A stretch of DNA of 64,000 nucleotides, taken from the NCBI RefSeq assembly GCF_003858645.1, contig NZ_RQJP01000001.1, positions 744,001-808,000 of the forward strand, written 5' to 3'. Below are positions 42,437-51,596 of the stretch, piece after piece. The notes beneath the pieces were generated by a model that did not search any database, was not told the DNA's origin, and saw only the letters and a list, made by a program, of their open reading frames with translations. Both the position numbers and the translations under genes were made by a program. This DNA comes from Larkinella knui. GTDB taxonomy: Bacteria; Bacteroidota; Bacteroidia; Cytophagales; Spirosomataceae. Every line of letters starts with the position of its first letter. The stretch's first letter is position 1.

Positions 42437-43859
42437 TTTTTTCCTGTATCTGGCCCAATCAACGCTAACGGTTTCGATTTTCGCGCTGGTTTACCGGCTC
42501 TTCTTTTGCCGACTCACGCATTTTCAATGGAACCGCGTCTATTTAGTCGGTAGCCTGCTGTTGAGTCTCGTCATTCCGTTGTTTCCACTGCCGGAGCTGG
42601 TCGGCCCCGATGCGGTTTCGGAAGCGGCCCCCCGCCTGAATCGTGTTTTATCGGGCTTACCGACTGATGCCTTTCGGACCGGCGCGCAAACCGATCCGGC
42701 GGCTTTTCCAGGGGAGTTTTCAGGATTCATTCTGCTGGCGGTCTACCTGGTTGGTTGTCTGTATAAAACCGGGCGGTTTTGCCAAAATCTGAAAGCCATT
42801 TTCAAGCTGATCCGGACGAGCCGGAAACGAGAAAGCGGTTCGTATTATTCTGTGTATGGGCAATCGGATTTGCCGACTTTCTCATTTCTAAGGTACGTGT
42901 TTCTCCATGCCGGGAACAGGTCTTTAGCGGAAGAAGAGCAGAATCTGATACTGGAACACGAACTGGTGCATGTCAGACAACGGCACACGATCGATCTGCT
43001 ATTTTTTGAAATAACCGGCATCCTGTTCTGGTTTAATCCCCTGATGGCGTACCTGAAATTCTCGATTCGGCAGGTGCACGAATACATCGTCGATCAGTCG
43101 ATGACCCGCGACCGGAGCCACGTTAAAACGTACGGTTATTTACTGCTGAAACTCACGACTCAGATGGCCGCAGCGCCCTTGTTGAACACCTTCTCGAACC
43201 GGTCGGTTTTCCAACGCATCCAGATGTTCACCCAAACCCCTTCCAGTCCCATGAAAAAGCTAACTTTTTTGATTATTCTGCCGTTCCTGGCACTCACGAT
43301 CGTTTTATGTTCCTTTTTTCAACCCACTGCAACCCGGCAGAGCAGGCACTTGAAGGCTGAGAAACCGGTGAAGGGAACGCCGATCGGGCGTATTCGCTGG
43401 AAGGGAAACACCGTTCACTCAACCGACGAACTGAACAAAGCTCTGGGCGTGCGGAAAGGGGATTTGTACGACAAAGAAGATTTTAAAAAGCGCCTTTTTA
43501 GCGTGGTTGGGCCGACTGTTACGTCACTGTACATGGATCAGGGCTACCTGTTTTTTAACATCGACGTCAACGAAAAACGGGTTGGCCCGGTGGTCGATCT
43601 GGAGTTGACGGTTTTTGAAGGGAAACCCGTATCGATTGGAAACGTGACGGTGAAGGGGAGCAGGAAAGTGGCCCGTAAAACGATTCTTGATCTGATCGCT
43701 ATCCGGTCCGGCGACTTGTTTAGCAGTTCAAAACTGATCAGATCCCAACGGGCCCTGGCCGAATCGGGGTATTTCAATCCGAAGGAAATCGGAATCAATC
43801 CCGTTCCGGCTGCTGATGGGAAAACCGTTGATCTGGAATATGTAGTGGTGGAAAAATAA
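42426..43859 (+). CDS. M56 (BlaR1-type) sensor peptidase fused to two POTRA-like repeats
   Basis: The 477-residue product starts at the ATG at 42426, overlapping the blaI end. Membrane segments lie at about 8-28, 38-56, 98-113 and 278-298. The M56 zinc motif is HELVH at 178-182, with the third-ligand region HEYIVDQ at about 218-224. After the last membrane segment comes a periplasmic tail with two units that resemble BamA-type POTRA domains: IGRIRWKGNTVHSTDELNKALGVRKGDLYD (about 320-396) and IGNVTVKGSRKVARKTILDLIAIRSGDLF with ALAESGYFN (about 404-475). BlaR1 itself ends in a penicillin-binding domain, and other Bacteroidota M56 proteins in a TonB domain. The POTRA ending suggests sensing of an envelope peptide or barrel substrate; this is an inference. 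Confidence 0.88.
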   Translation: MRTDFFLYLAQSTLTVSIFALVYRLFFCRLTHFQWNRVYLVGSLLLSLVIPLFPLPELVGPDAVSEAAPRLNRVLSGLPTDAFRTGAQTDPAAFPGEFSGFILLAVYLVGCLYKTGRFCQNLKAIFKLIRTSRKRESGSYYSVYGQSDLPTFSFLRYVFLHAGNRSLAEEEQNLILEHELVHVRQRHTIDLLFFEITGILFWFNPLMAYLKFSIRQVHEYIVDQSMTRDRSHVKTYGYLLLKLTTQMAAAPLLNTFSNRSVFQRIQMFTQTPSSPMKKLTFLIILPFLALTIVLCSFFQPTATRQSRHLKAEKPVKGTPIGRIRWKGNTVHSTDELNKALGVRKGDLYDKEDFKKRLFSVVGPTVTSLYMDQGYLFFNIDVNEKRVGPVVDLELTVFEGKPVSIGNVTVKGSRKVARKTILDLIAIRSGDLFSSSKLIRSQRALAESGYFNPKEIGINPVPAADGKTVDLEYVVVEK

Positions 43860-43911
43860 TCGGTTTTCGCGGAAAAATTTCATTAAGTCCTGACACCGCT
43901 GTCAACCGCTG

Positions 43912-44778
43912 TCAGCGTTTTGTGAACTTATCCCGCTGGCCCAGATACAAGCCTGCTAAAACCAGGGCGGTCCCCAGGAACGTATAAAGGGTCAGGGGCT
44001 CGTCCAGCAGGAGGGATGAAAAGGCAAAGCCGAAAATCGGGCAGAGAAACAGCCAGAGCGACGCCTGAACGGCATCCTGACGCACCAGATAAAACCAGAG
44101 CTGCAAGGCGATGACGGAAACGGGAATGATCAGCCAGAAAACCGATCCCCAGAACCGGGCGTCGTAGTGCGAGTTCGTAAAATCGGCAAACGACAGCGTA
44201 AAAGGCAGCAGCAACATACCGCCAATCAGCACCTGCCAGCCGTTGATGACAAGGTTGGGCAACCGCCACGTATACCGGGCGTAGTAGACCGTAGCCGCCG
44301 AGACCGAAACCATGCCGCCCAGCAGAATCAGCAGACCCGGAATGGTGGCATAACTGTTCTGGAGGAGCGGATAGGTCGCCAGCAGCACCCCCGCCATGCC
44401 GATGACAATACCGGCGGATTCGTACCAGCGAACGGGGCGCCGGAGCCATACCGCCGACAGCAGTGTGATGAACAGGGGGCTGGTGGCCGTTGAAAGGCTG
44501 CCAATACCGGCGGCTACGTGTTTGAGCGCCAGAACGAAAGCGCCCAGGTAAATGGTCGTATTCAAAAGGGCAAAGAGCGTCAGCCGTTTGAATTCCGTTC
44601 GGTTGGGCATCGGGTGACGCTGAATTCCGTGGGCCATCAAAAGCATCAACGGTCCGGCAATCAAAAACCGTATTTCGGCCAGAATAAGCGGGTCGGCCGA
44701 CAGGATACCGAACTTGGTGGCTGCCGAAGCGGAGGCCCACAATGCGGCAAAGAGCAGGCCGGGGAGGAGGGATTTCAT
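43912..44778 (-). CDS. EamA/DMT-family transporter
   Basis: A 288-residue membrane protein with ten hydrophobic segments and two EamA repeats (LLPGLLFAALWASASAATKFGIL; later ALQLWFYLVRQDAVQASLWLFLCPIFGFAFSSLLLDEPL). The second ends with the family-typical LLDEPLTLYTFLGTALVLAGLYL. It is a drug/metabolite transporter-type exporter, substrate unknown. The start is placed at 44778, where MKSLLPG begins the first membrane segment; an upstream frame extension lacks any coding signal. It converges with the M56 gene and is divergent from the reductase gene. Confidence 0.88.
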   Translation of the reverse strand: MKSLLPGLLFAALWASASAATKFGILSADPLILAEIRFLIAGPLMLLMAHGIQRHPMPNRTEFKRLTLFALLNTTIYLGAFVLALKHVAAGIGSLSTATSPLFITLLSAVWLRRPVRWYESAGIVIGMAGVLLATYPLLQNSYATIPGLLILLGGMVSVSAATVYYARYTWRLPNLVINGWQVLIGGMLLLPFTLSFADFTNSHYDARFWGSVFWLIIPVSVIALQLWFYLVRQDAVQASLWLFLCPIFGFAFSSLLLDEPLTLYTFLGTALVLAGLYLGQRDKFTKR

Positions 44779-44964
44779 GCCGCAAAGGTACGGCGAAGCA
44801 ACCGCTTCTACCAGCCAGCTTTTTAATTCAGGCTCAGAAACCTGACCGAAAGCCGGATAATCAGGCACTTCAACCCCGGCTTATTCCGTTTCAGCGGGTT
44901 TGGTATTGAATTGGTTTGCGGAACCGCCCACTTTTGAACCCGTAAACAACGCAAACCAAACACC

Positions 44965-45843
44965 ATGAAAACATTAGTCATTGGCGGTACCGGTACCGTA
45001 GGAAGCCAGATTGTTCAGGAACTTCAACGCAACCAACAACCCGTCCGGGTGCTGGTCACCTCCGCCGAAAAAGCCGCTTTGTTGCCCGAAGGCGTGGAAG
45101 CTGCCCTTGGAAACATGGACGAACCTGCCACCTTGCCGAAAGCGTTCGAGGGCATCGACCGGGTTTTTCTGCTCAACCGCCAGAGTCCTACCGAAATCGC
45201 CCAGGGTTCATACGCCGTGGCCGCGGCCAAACGGGCGGGCGTGAGCAAAATCGTCTACCAAAGCATTCACAATGTTCACGAAGGCGCGCATATTCCGCAC
45301 TTTCACACCAAGATCGCCATCGAAAAAGCCGTTCTGTGGTCCGGTTTGAACTATACCTTTATCTGCCCCAATAACTTCTATCAGAACGACTTCTGGTTTA
45401 AAGACGGTATTGCCCATCACGGCCTGTATACCCAGCCGTTTGGTAATGTGGGCCTCAACCGCGTCGATGTACGCGACATTGCCGAAGCCGTCGTCCGGGT
45501 GTTGATGACCGACGAGTTCGACGGGCAGCGGATTGCACTGGCCGGGCCGGAAGCGTTAACGGGCGAATCGACCGCCCGAATCCTGAGCGAACAACTTGGC
45601 TACGACGTTCGCTACGCCGGTAATAATCTGGATGTCTGGGCGGCTCAGGCGCGGCAGTGGCTCCCCGGCTGGATGGTCGACGACTGGGTTCACATGTACC
45701 GGTTTTTCCAGGCTCAGGGACTGAAAGCATCTGACGATGAGCTTACGGTATTGACGAAGGTGTTGGGAAGAGCCCCCCGGTCGTATGCGGATTTTGTTCA
45801 AGATCACGCCACCGTTTTTAGCCGGGTTGCCGAACTGGTTTGA
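44965..45843 (+). CDS. NmrA-like NAD(P)-binding reductase
   Basis: A 292-residue atypical short-chain dehydrogenase. The N-terminal VIGGTGTVGSQIVQELQ holds the GxxGxxG dinucleotide motif; RVLVTSAEKAALLPEGVEAALGNMDEP and AKRAGVSKIVYQSIHN are typical of NmrA/YtfG-type proteins. No catalytic YxxxK is evident at the normal place, as in other NmrA-type proteins, so it could be a quinone reductase-like enzyme or a redox sensor. It is a single gene followed by a strong terminator at 45862-45914. Confidence 0.87.
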   Translation: MKTLVIGGTGTVGSQIVQELQRNQQPVRVLVTSAEKAALLPEGVEAALGNMDEPATLPKAFEGIDRVFLLNRQSPTEIAQGSYAVAAAKRAGVSKIVYQSIHNVHEGAHIPHFHTKIAIEKAVLWSGLNYTFICPNNFYQNDFWFKDGIAHHGLYTQPFGNVGLNRVDVRDIAEAVVRVLMTDEFDGQRIALAGPEALTGESTARILSEQLGYDVRYAGNNLDVWAAQARQWLPGWMVDDWVHMYRFFQAQGLKASDDELTVLTKVLGRAPRSYADFVQDHATVFSRVAELV

Positions 45844-45861
45844 ATTTTTAGTATTTTATAA

Positions 45862-45914
45862 AAAAACCGTATTCGGGAACGGAGTGAAACCGCCGTTTTC
45901 CGAATACGGTTTTT
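45862..45914. terminator. Bidirectional terminator hairpin
   Basis: AAAAACCGTATTCGG (45862-45876) and its exact complement CCGAATACGGTTTTT (45900-45914) form a 15-bp stem with A/T tails on both sides. It lies between the convergent reductase and beta-helix lipoprotein genes and can end both transcripts. Confidence 0.85.
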
Positions 45915-45934
45915 GCATTCAGCTATTTCCGGAA

Positions 45935-47503
45935 TTATCTCCCCGGTCCCGAACTGCCGCCGATCTGGGTGACTATACTGCTTGCGGTGAACGTTGAAGA
46001 TTGCGTACCGGCGGTATAGGTTCCACTGGTGTATAACCCGTTGAGACTGGTGCCGCCCGCAACGCTGCCTCCGGTGAAGACCTTGTACGATTGACCGGTT
46101 TTTAGTTTGGGACTGGAAAACAACATCGTCGTATACGTTCTTGGAATCAGAAACGTCAGGGTTTCGGCTCCGTCGCCCGACTGGATGTGGAACAACTGAT
46201 TGGCGGTTCCTCCGCCGAGAAGAACGGAAGGCTGGGTGCTGACGCCGGCCGTTGGAACGCTGCTTGCTCCGCCGATCCCGACCATGATTCCACCGGTTAT
46301 TTTAAACGTATTGCGGTCGCAGTCAAACCCTTCTTCGGGTCCGGTAGCACCGACGGAAACGATCCTGCCACCCGTAACGGTGAGCGGGCCGTTGGAGTCG
46401 ATGCCGTCGTTCGAGGTGGCATACGAGTAGATGGTTCCGCCGTTGATGTAAATCGCCTTGCCCGCATTGATTCCATCGTCGGCGGTTTTGATCACGAACG
46501 TACCGTTGTTGATCGTCAGCGTACTTTTGCTTTCAATGCCTTCCCCTGCCGTTGAATTGATTGTAAAAAGGCCTCCGTTAATGGTCAGATACGGGTTGAT
46601 GGTGGTGTCGGTATCATACGAAGCCGTAATTCCTTTATCCGCCACATTGACCGTAAACGTACCGTTGTTAATCACAATATAGCCTTCCTCGCACTGAATA
46701 CCGTCGCCCGCTGTGGTGATGTTCAGCGTACCGCCATCGGCAATAAACGCTTCATTGGTATGAATTCCGTCGGATGCAGCTGCCGGTACGGTAATGGTTC
46801 CGCTGATCACCCGGATGTAATCATCACTGCAAATAGCGTGTTTGTATTTTCCGGTTACGTTCAGGGTGCCGTTGCCGCTGAAAATCAACTGTCCTTCGCT
46901 GAATAGCGTCGCTTTCATGTCCTCCGTGCCACTGGCGGTGTAGGTTGCCCCGTCCGTCAGCGCATTGGTGGTGTTATCCGCTAACACAACAAACGCTCTT
47001 TTCTTGGATTGAATGTTGATGGCCGGGCCGTCGGTGTTCGTCAGATTGACCCCGTTTAACGTCAGCTTGAATTTTTTATCGCTGTAAATTTTCACGGAAC
47101 CGTTCGCGGTCGTTCCGGATACTACGTACGCCACTTCGGCAACGGTGGAATTGATAACGACATCGCCGTTGGACTCCGTTACGGTTACGCCCTTGGTGGC
47201 CAGCGGATTGGAAATAGTGATGGAGCTACCAAAGCTGATGGTCACCGTAGAAGAAAACGTTGAATTTGCCAGGAGATCCTCTTCATTTGCAGCCGTTTCC
47301 GTATTGCCCTCCTTGGTCGCGGAAGAAGTGGTTGTACTGTCGATCGCTACCGGGGAGCCGGTGGTGGTCGTGCTTCCCGGACTCAGGTCGTCACTGTTTT
47401 TCGAGCAGGAAAGGAGCGAGGCCAATACCAAAACGGTGACCGCACTAGTCCGTATGGTGGTTGCTAAATCAGAGCTTTTGGATAAAAAAATGTCGTGTTT
47501 CAT
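45935..47503 (-). CDS. Beta-helix carbohydrate-binding lipoprotein (Cthe_2159-like)
   Basis: The start is placed at 47503 (MKHDIF), eight residues after another possible ATG. The 522-residue product has an N-terminal hydrophobic stretch ending in the lipobox LLSC and then a Ser/Thr-rich linker. The main domain is a right-handed parallel beta-helix of repeated turns (GDGIQCEEGYIVINNGTFTVNVADKGI, ADDGINAGKAIYINGGTIYSYATSNDGID), the pattern of the Cthe_2159 family, whose founder binds acidic polysaccharides such as polygalacturonate. It is probably anchored on the cell surface and binds a glycan; no catalytic residues are claimed. It stands alone on the minus strand. Confidence 0.85.
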   Translation of the reverse strand: MKHDIFLSKSSDLATTIRTSAVTVLVLASLLSCSKNSDDLSPGSTTTTGSPVAIDSTTTSSATKEGNTETAANEEDLLANSTFSSTVTISFGSSITISNPLATKGVTVTESNGDVVINSTVAEVAYVVSGTTANGSVKIYSDKKFKLTLNGVNLTNTDGPAINIQSKKRAFVVLADNTTNALTDGATYTASGTEDMKATLFSEGQLIFSGNGTLNVTGKYKHAICSDDYIRVISGTITVPAAASDGIHTNEAFIADGGTLNITTAGDGIQCEEGYIVINNGTFTVNVADKGITASYDTDTTINPYLTINGGLFTINSTAGEGIESKSTLTINNGTFVIKTADDGINAGKAIYINGGTIYSYATSNDGIDSNGPLTVTGGRIVSVGATGPEEGFDCDRNTFKITGGIMVGIGGASSVPTAGVSTQPSVLLGGGTANQLFHIQSGDGAETLTFLIPRTYTTMLFSSPKLKTGQSYKVFTGGSVAGGTSLNGLYTSGTYTAGTQSSTFTASSIVTQIGGSSGPGR

Positions 47504-47643
47504 CAGTTGTATTTTTCGGATAGTCAACCCCTAATACGCCGATAAACCGGCCTACGTTGCCCTGATGAAAACTTTTGAGGTAAATAAGTCGATTGTGTCG
47601 GTGAATTGGCGGGCGCTTCGATTAGAGAGCGTTCATTCATTGA

Positions 47644-47678
47644 GAAACCCCACGGGCACCATCTGCCCGTGGGGTTTC
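47644..47678. terminator. 15-bp hairpin downstream of nadE
   Basis: GAAACCCCACGGGCA (47644-47658) and its exact complement (47664-47678) enclose a 5-base loop. It lies 42 bases beyond the nadE stop. No long U-tract follows on the minus strand, so it could be a processing site or a REP-like unit; termination is the likeliest role. Confidence 0.65.
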
Positions 47679-47719
47679 TTCAACCAAATTATTTCTAAGA
47701 CCTGGCAACTTCGGTACCC

Positions 47720-49744
47720 TTAAAACCCAATTTTTCCTTTCCGTCCCCGGCCTTCATTCCCTTCAACGTATTCCTTCAGCTCCGCCAGTTCTTTTTCAAA
47801 ACCGCTGCTGAGAATCGGGAAGCGGCACCAGGTTTTGGGGTCCACGTTTTCGTCGTCGACGTGGAAGGAGGGCGCATACCGTTCGCGCTTCCACTGGTTG
47901 CGGCTCCAGAGCCGGAAAAACCGGTCGACGGACGTGTACAAGGTAGCGCGGTCATACTGGTTCTCAAACACCACTTCCACTTGCTGCATGACTTCTTTCG
48001 GCGAAAGCTTATCGCGAATGCCGAATTTTTCAATGGCGTTGAGCACGTCGTAAGGCATCAGATCTTCTTCGTCGGTTTGCTTTTTGTCGAGCGGACGGAG
48101 TTCGGCGGTGGGTTGCAGGTTATTCACTTTCTGTAAACCTTCCACCTTGATGGTGCCGCCCACGCCCACGGTTTCGAGCCAGCGCAGCCAGCCGCGCAGG
48201 TAATGCTTGTCGATACCGGCAATGGGGGAGATGCTGCCCGCCGTGTCGCCGTCCATCGTGGCGTAACCCACCGATGCTTCCGAGCGGTTGGAGGTCGACA
48301 ACAACAGCGCGTTCTGGATGTTGGCCAGCAGCCACGCACTGGGAGCCCGAACCCGCGCCTGAATGTTTTGCAGGGCTACATCGTCGGTTTCCCACGTCAA
48401 CGGACGGCCCAGTTGATCTTCAATCAGTTTGGTGTAGGTTTCAACCAAACCATTGATATTGATGTTGTAAAACGTCGCTCCGATGGATTTTGCCAGCGAT
48501 TCGGCCGATTCATACGTGTCTTTCGAACTGTTTTCGGTTCCCTGATAGATGGTGGTCAGCAAGGCTCCGCAAATTTCCTCGACGGTTTTGAGCTTCTGAA
48601 TGCTTTTGATGTAACTCAGTTTCTTTTTGAACGCGTCCAGGCCGATGCTCTCGTCGGCCATCCGGATCATCAGCGAGACCAGGGCGGCAATCGCCGACGA
48701 ATCGGCCCCACCGCTCAGCGACAGCACAAAACCGTGGGAGCGGCTTTTGCGCAGGTAATCGAACAGCGCCAGCGCAACGGCGCGCGCAAATTCTTCCTCT
48801 TTCAGGTGCGAATCGTGTTCCCAGTATTCCAGTTCGGCTTTCTGCACCACCGGTTTGACATACGGAAAATCAAACTGGGCGGCCACGCGCAGGTTGGGAA
48901 ACAGATAGGCGAGGTTGACTTTGGTCTGGGTTTGACTCAGGCGGGTATCGTCGACGTCGATGACGGCGGTTACAATCAGGTGGTCGGCATAGCTGAAACG
49001 CGGTCCCGACACCAGCAACTGCCCGTTGGAGGCAATCATGGCGTCACCATCGAAAATGGCGCGTCCCGACTCGTTGCCGACCAGATTGCAATAAATGTAG
49101 CTGACCCCAAAAGCCCGCGATCCGTCGATGACAAACCGTTCGCGTACGTGCGATTTGTAAAACGAAAAGTGGCTCGCACTGGGATTCAGGATAATATCGA
49201 CACCACGTTCGTGGAGGCTGCGGCCCGGCCGGTTCGAAATCCAGGCGTCTTCGCAAATTTCAAAGCCGATTTTTACGCCCGAAACGTCGAACAGCAGATC
49301 GCCCACGGGATAAACAAATTCGCCAATCTGGATTTCGTCGCGCACCCCGGCGGTCCAGGGCTGAAACCAGCGCGTTTCGTAATGAATACCGTTATTGGCC
49401 AGCACCTGCTTGCAGACAAAACCCAGAATGCGTTTGTTGGCAATCAGACAGGCCGTGTCGTAGGTCCGGTTGTTGGCCAGCCGCAGCGGCAAACTGACAG
49501 CCACGATGATCCCGTCGGTGTGAGGCACAATCTCCAGCAGGCTTTGCTTGGACTGCTCGACGAGCTCGTGCGAGAAGAACATATCTTCGCAGCCGTAGCC
49601 GGTAATACACAATTCCGGCAAACATAAGATGCTGACGTTTTGACTTTTAGCTTCTTCGATGGCGTCGATTAGGTTCCGGCGGTTGTGTTCCCAGGCCATG
49701 GGAATCTGGTTGACAACCCCGGCAGCAACTTTTATAAGTTTCAT
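47720..49744 (-). CDS. nadE: Glutamine-dependent NAD+ synthase
   Basis: A 674-residue two-domain enzyme that makes NAD+ from deamido-NAD, ATP and glutamine. Residues 1 to about 280 form a nitrilase-fold glutaminase (LCLPELCITGYGCEDMF with the catalytic Glu; ICEDAW with the catalytic Cys). The C-terminal half is the NAD synthase with the ATP-binding SGGADSSAIAAL and the DDVALQNIQARVR and GYATMDGDTAGSISPIAGI segments. The ATG at 49744 (MKLIKVAAGVVNQ) is chosen because the nitrilase fold begins there; the longer frame would overlap the upstream gene. It follows the nicotinate phosphoribosyltransferase gene by 85 bases, and together they form a nicotinate-to-NAD pathway lacking only the adenylyltransferase. 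Confidence 0.95.
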   Translation of the reverse strand: MKLIKVAAGVVNQIPMAWEHNRRNLIDAIEEAKSQNVSILCLPELCITGYGCEDMFFSHELVEQSKQSLLEIVPHTDGIIVAVSLPLRLANNRTYDTACLIANKRILGFVCKQVLANNGIHYETRWFQPWTAGVRDEIQIGEFVYPVGDLLFDVSGVKIGFEICEDAWISNRPGRSLHERGVDIILNPSASHFSFYKSHVRERFVIDGSRAFGVSYIYCNLVGNESGRAIFDGDAMIASNGQLLVSGPRFSYADHLIVTAVIDVDDTRLSQTQTKVNLAYLFPNLRVAAQFDFPYVKPVVQKAELEYWEHDSHLKEEEFARAVALALFDYLRKSRSHGFVLSLSGGADSSAIAALVSLMIRMADESIGLDAFKKKLSYIKSIQKLKTVEEICGALLTTIYQGTENSSKDTYESAESLAKSIGATFYNININGLVETYTKLIEDQLGRPLTWETDDVALQNIQARVRAPSAWLLANIQNALLLSTSNRSEASVGYATMDGDTAGSISPIAGIDKHYLRGWLRWLETVGVGGTIKVEGLQKVNNLQPTAELRPLDKKQTDEEDLMPYDVLNAIEKFGIRDKLSPKEVMQQVEVVFENQYDRATLYTSVDRFFRLWSRNQWKRERYAPSFHVDDENVDPKTWCRFPILSSGFEKELAELKEYVEGNEGRGRKGKIGF

Positions 49745-49829
49745 GGATGTGATTCGTCTCTTGTTATGGAAAGAACAAATATGAACGGGAAATTGGTTTG
49801 TTTGGATACTACTCGCCCAATTTCGGCTT

Positions 49830-51290
49830 TTATTTCTGCCGAAGGCCAAAAATCAAAGCGGTTTTCAACTCGTGCAACTGGTGTTCCAGCCCAACCGGGT
49901 AGGCATGTGGGTTGATAAACCGCTTGATGGTGGGATGAAACTGGGCCAGTTGCTGCTGCACCCGGTTTCGTACCGAATCAATAGCCGGCGTATCATAAAC
50001 CAATTGCCCCTTTCGAAACACCGGAACGAGCAGATCTTCATACGCGGTGGACTCGCTAAACTGCCGCTGCCGCGTAAAATCGTACGGATCGATCATCGTT
50101 GTGGAGCCGGTTGGTGGCGTTTCTTCGTTAAAAATCATGTCGGCCATAAAACCGTGTTCGTTCGAATACCGGCGCACCTGCTGGATTCCTGGCGTCGAAA
50201 TTTTGATCGCCTGCTCCGATAATTTCAGCTTATATTCCCACGACCCCGCCGGATCCCGGATGGCCGCCAGTTTATAAACACCGCCCAGTGCCGGTTGGTC
50301 GTAGGCCGTAACCAGTTTGGTGCCGATGCCCCAGATGTCGATGCGGGCCCCCTGTTCCTTGAGGCTGCTCACCAGGTATTCGTCCAGATCATTGCTGCCA
50401 ACAATGGAAGTTTCGGGGAAACCGGCCTGGTCGAGTAATTTGCGGGCTTCGATGCTCAAATAGGCCAGATCGCCCGAATCCAGCCGGATCCCGTTCAATT
50501 GATAGCCTTTATCTTTCAGGGTTTTTCCGACCTCGATGGCATTTTTTACGCCCTGCAGCGAGTCGTATGTATCGACCAGCAACGTGACATTGTTGGGCAT
50601 CGCAGCCGTGTAAGCCTCAAAAGCCGCCAGTTCATCGTCGAACGACATCACCCAACTGTGTGCGTGGGTGCCGCGCACCGGAATTCCGTAGAGTTTGCCC
50701 GCCAGCACATTGGAAGTTGCGTCGCAACCGCCGATGTAGGCCGCCCGGCTGGCGGTTATTCCCCCGTCGATGCCCTGCGCCCGGCGAAGGCCAAATTCCA
50801 GCAGCGTGTCGTTTCGGGCGGCCAGCCGCATCCGGGCGGCTTTGGTCGCAATCAGCGACTGAAAATTAACGATCGTCAGCAGGGACGTTTCGAGCAGCTG
50901 GCACTGTAAAATCGGACCGCGTACCCGAATCAGGGGTTCATTTGGGAAAACGGCAGTGCCTTCGGGAACGGCCTCCAGCTCGCCCGCAAAGCGCAGGTCT
51001 CTTAAATAATCCAGAAAAGCCGGTTCGAACAACGGCCGATGGTCGCTTCCGGTCAGCGAGCGGAGGTACTCAAGGTCGTTTTCGGAAAAGGAAAACGCAT
51101 TCAGGAAATCGATCACGCCCGACAGTCCGCAGGCGATGGTGAAGCCGCCCTGAAAGGGATGTTTTCGAAAATACAGGTTAAAAACGGCCTCTTTTTCGGC
51201 GGTTCCGGATTTCCAGTATCCATACGCCATCGTGAGTTGATAAAGATCGGTGAGCAGGCTGAGCGAATTGCTATACAGGGGTTGAATCAT
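49830..51290 (-). CDS. pncB: Nicotinate phosphoribosyltransferase
   Basis: A 486-residue enzyme that joins nicotinate and PRPP to give nicotinate mononucleotide, the first step of the Preiss-Handler NAD salvage pathway. Family stretches are LLTDLYQLTMAYGYWKSGTAEKEAVFNLYFRKHPF at the N-terminus, EFGLRRAQGIDGG, GTHAHSWVMSF and GIRLDSGDLAYLS. The length fits the long bacterial/eukaryotic type. It lies upstream of nadE in the same direction and is probably co-transcribed with it. Confidence 0.95.
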   Translation of the reverse strand: MIQPLYSNSLSLLTDLYQLTMAYGYWKSGTAEKEAVFNLYFRKHPFQGGFTIACGLSGVIDFLNAFSFSENDLEYLRSLTGSDHRPLFEPAFLDYLRDLRFAGELEAVPEGTAVFPNEPLIRVRGPILQCQLLETSLLTIVNFQSLIATKAARMRLAARNDTLLEFGLRRAQGIDGGITASRAAYIGGCDATSNVLAGKLYGIPVRGTHAHSWVMSFDDELAAFEAYTAAMPNNVTLLVDTYDSLQGVKNAIEVGKTLKDKGYQLNGIRLDSGDLAYLSIEARKLLDQAGFPETSIVGSNDLDEYLVSSLKEQGARIDIWGIGTKLVTAYDQPALGGVYKLAAIRDPAGSWEYKLKLSEQAIKISTPGIQQVRRYSNEHGFMADMIFNEETPPTGSTTMIDPYDFTRQRQFSESTAYEDLLVPVFRKGQLVYDTPAIDSVRNRVQQQLAQFHPTIKRFINPHAYPVGLEHQLHELKTALIFGLRQK

Positions 51291-51596
51291 CGTTTTCAGT
51301 CAAATAAGCAGTCGTTACCTGTATAACCAACAAAAACCCGTTCCGTTTAACACCACTTAACGCCCGTTCACATTTTTTGCGTTGGCAAAAGCAACCTCTC
51401 TTGCCACATTTGCATCTGTCAATATGTACGATTTGCCTCCCATTTGCCAATCATCCTAAAAAAATGACCATCTATGTAAGATAAGGTTCTATGTAATACA
51501 CACTACTTAACTTTGCCACATACTCCAAGGGAAACCCGGACAGTAAACAACACTTTTGAACGTAAAGAGTAAACAACAACCTACTAATAAATCACT
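51291..51596. promoter_or_regulatory. Divergent promoter region of pncB and receptor gene
   Basis: This 306-base AT-rich gap has no gene. It should hold the promoters for pncB-nadE (minus) and the outer-membrane receptor (plus). TAACTTTGC at 51508-51516 is an exact TAnnTTTGy minus-7 element for the receptor gene, giving a leader of about 75 bases; no good minus-33 was found. No strong hairpin was seen. Confidence 0.5.

Noticed and set aside
42047-43859. Beta-lactam resistance locus
   Set aside because: BlaI and M56 genes are present, but there is no beta-lactamase gene nearby and the sensor lacks a penicillin-binding domain.
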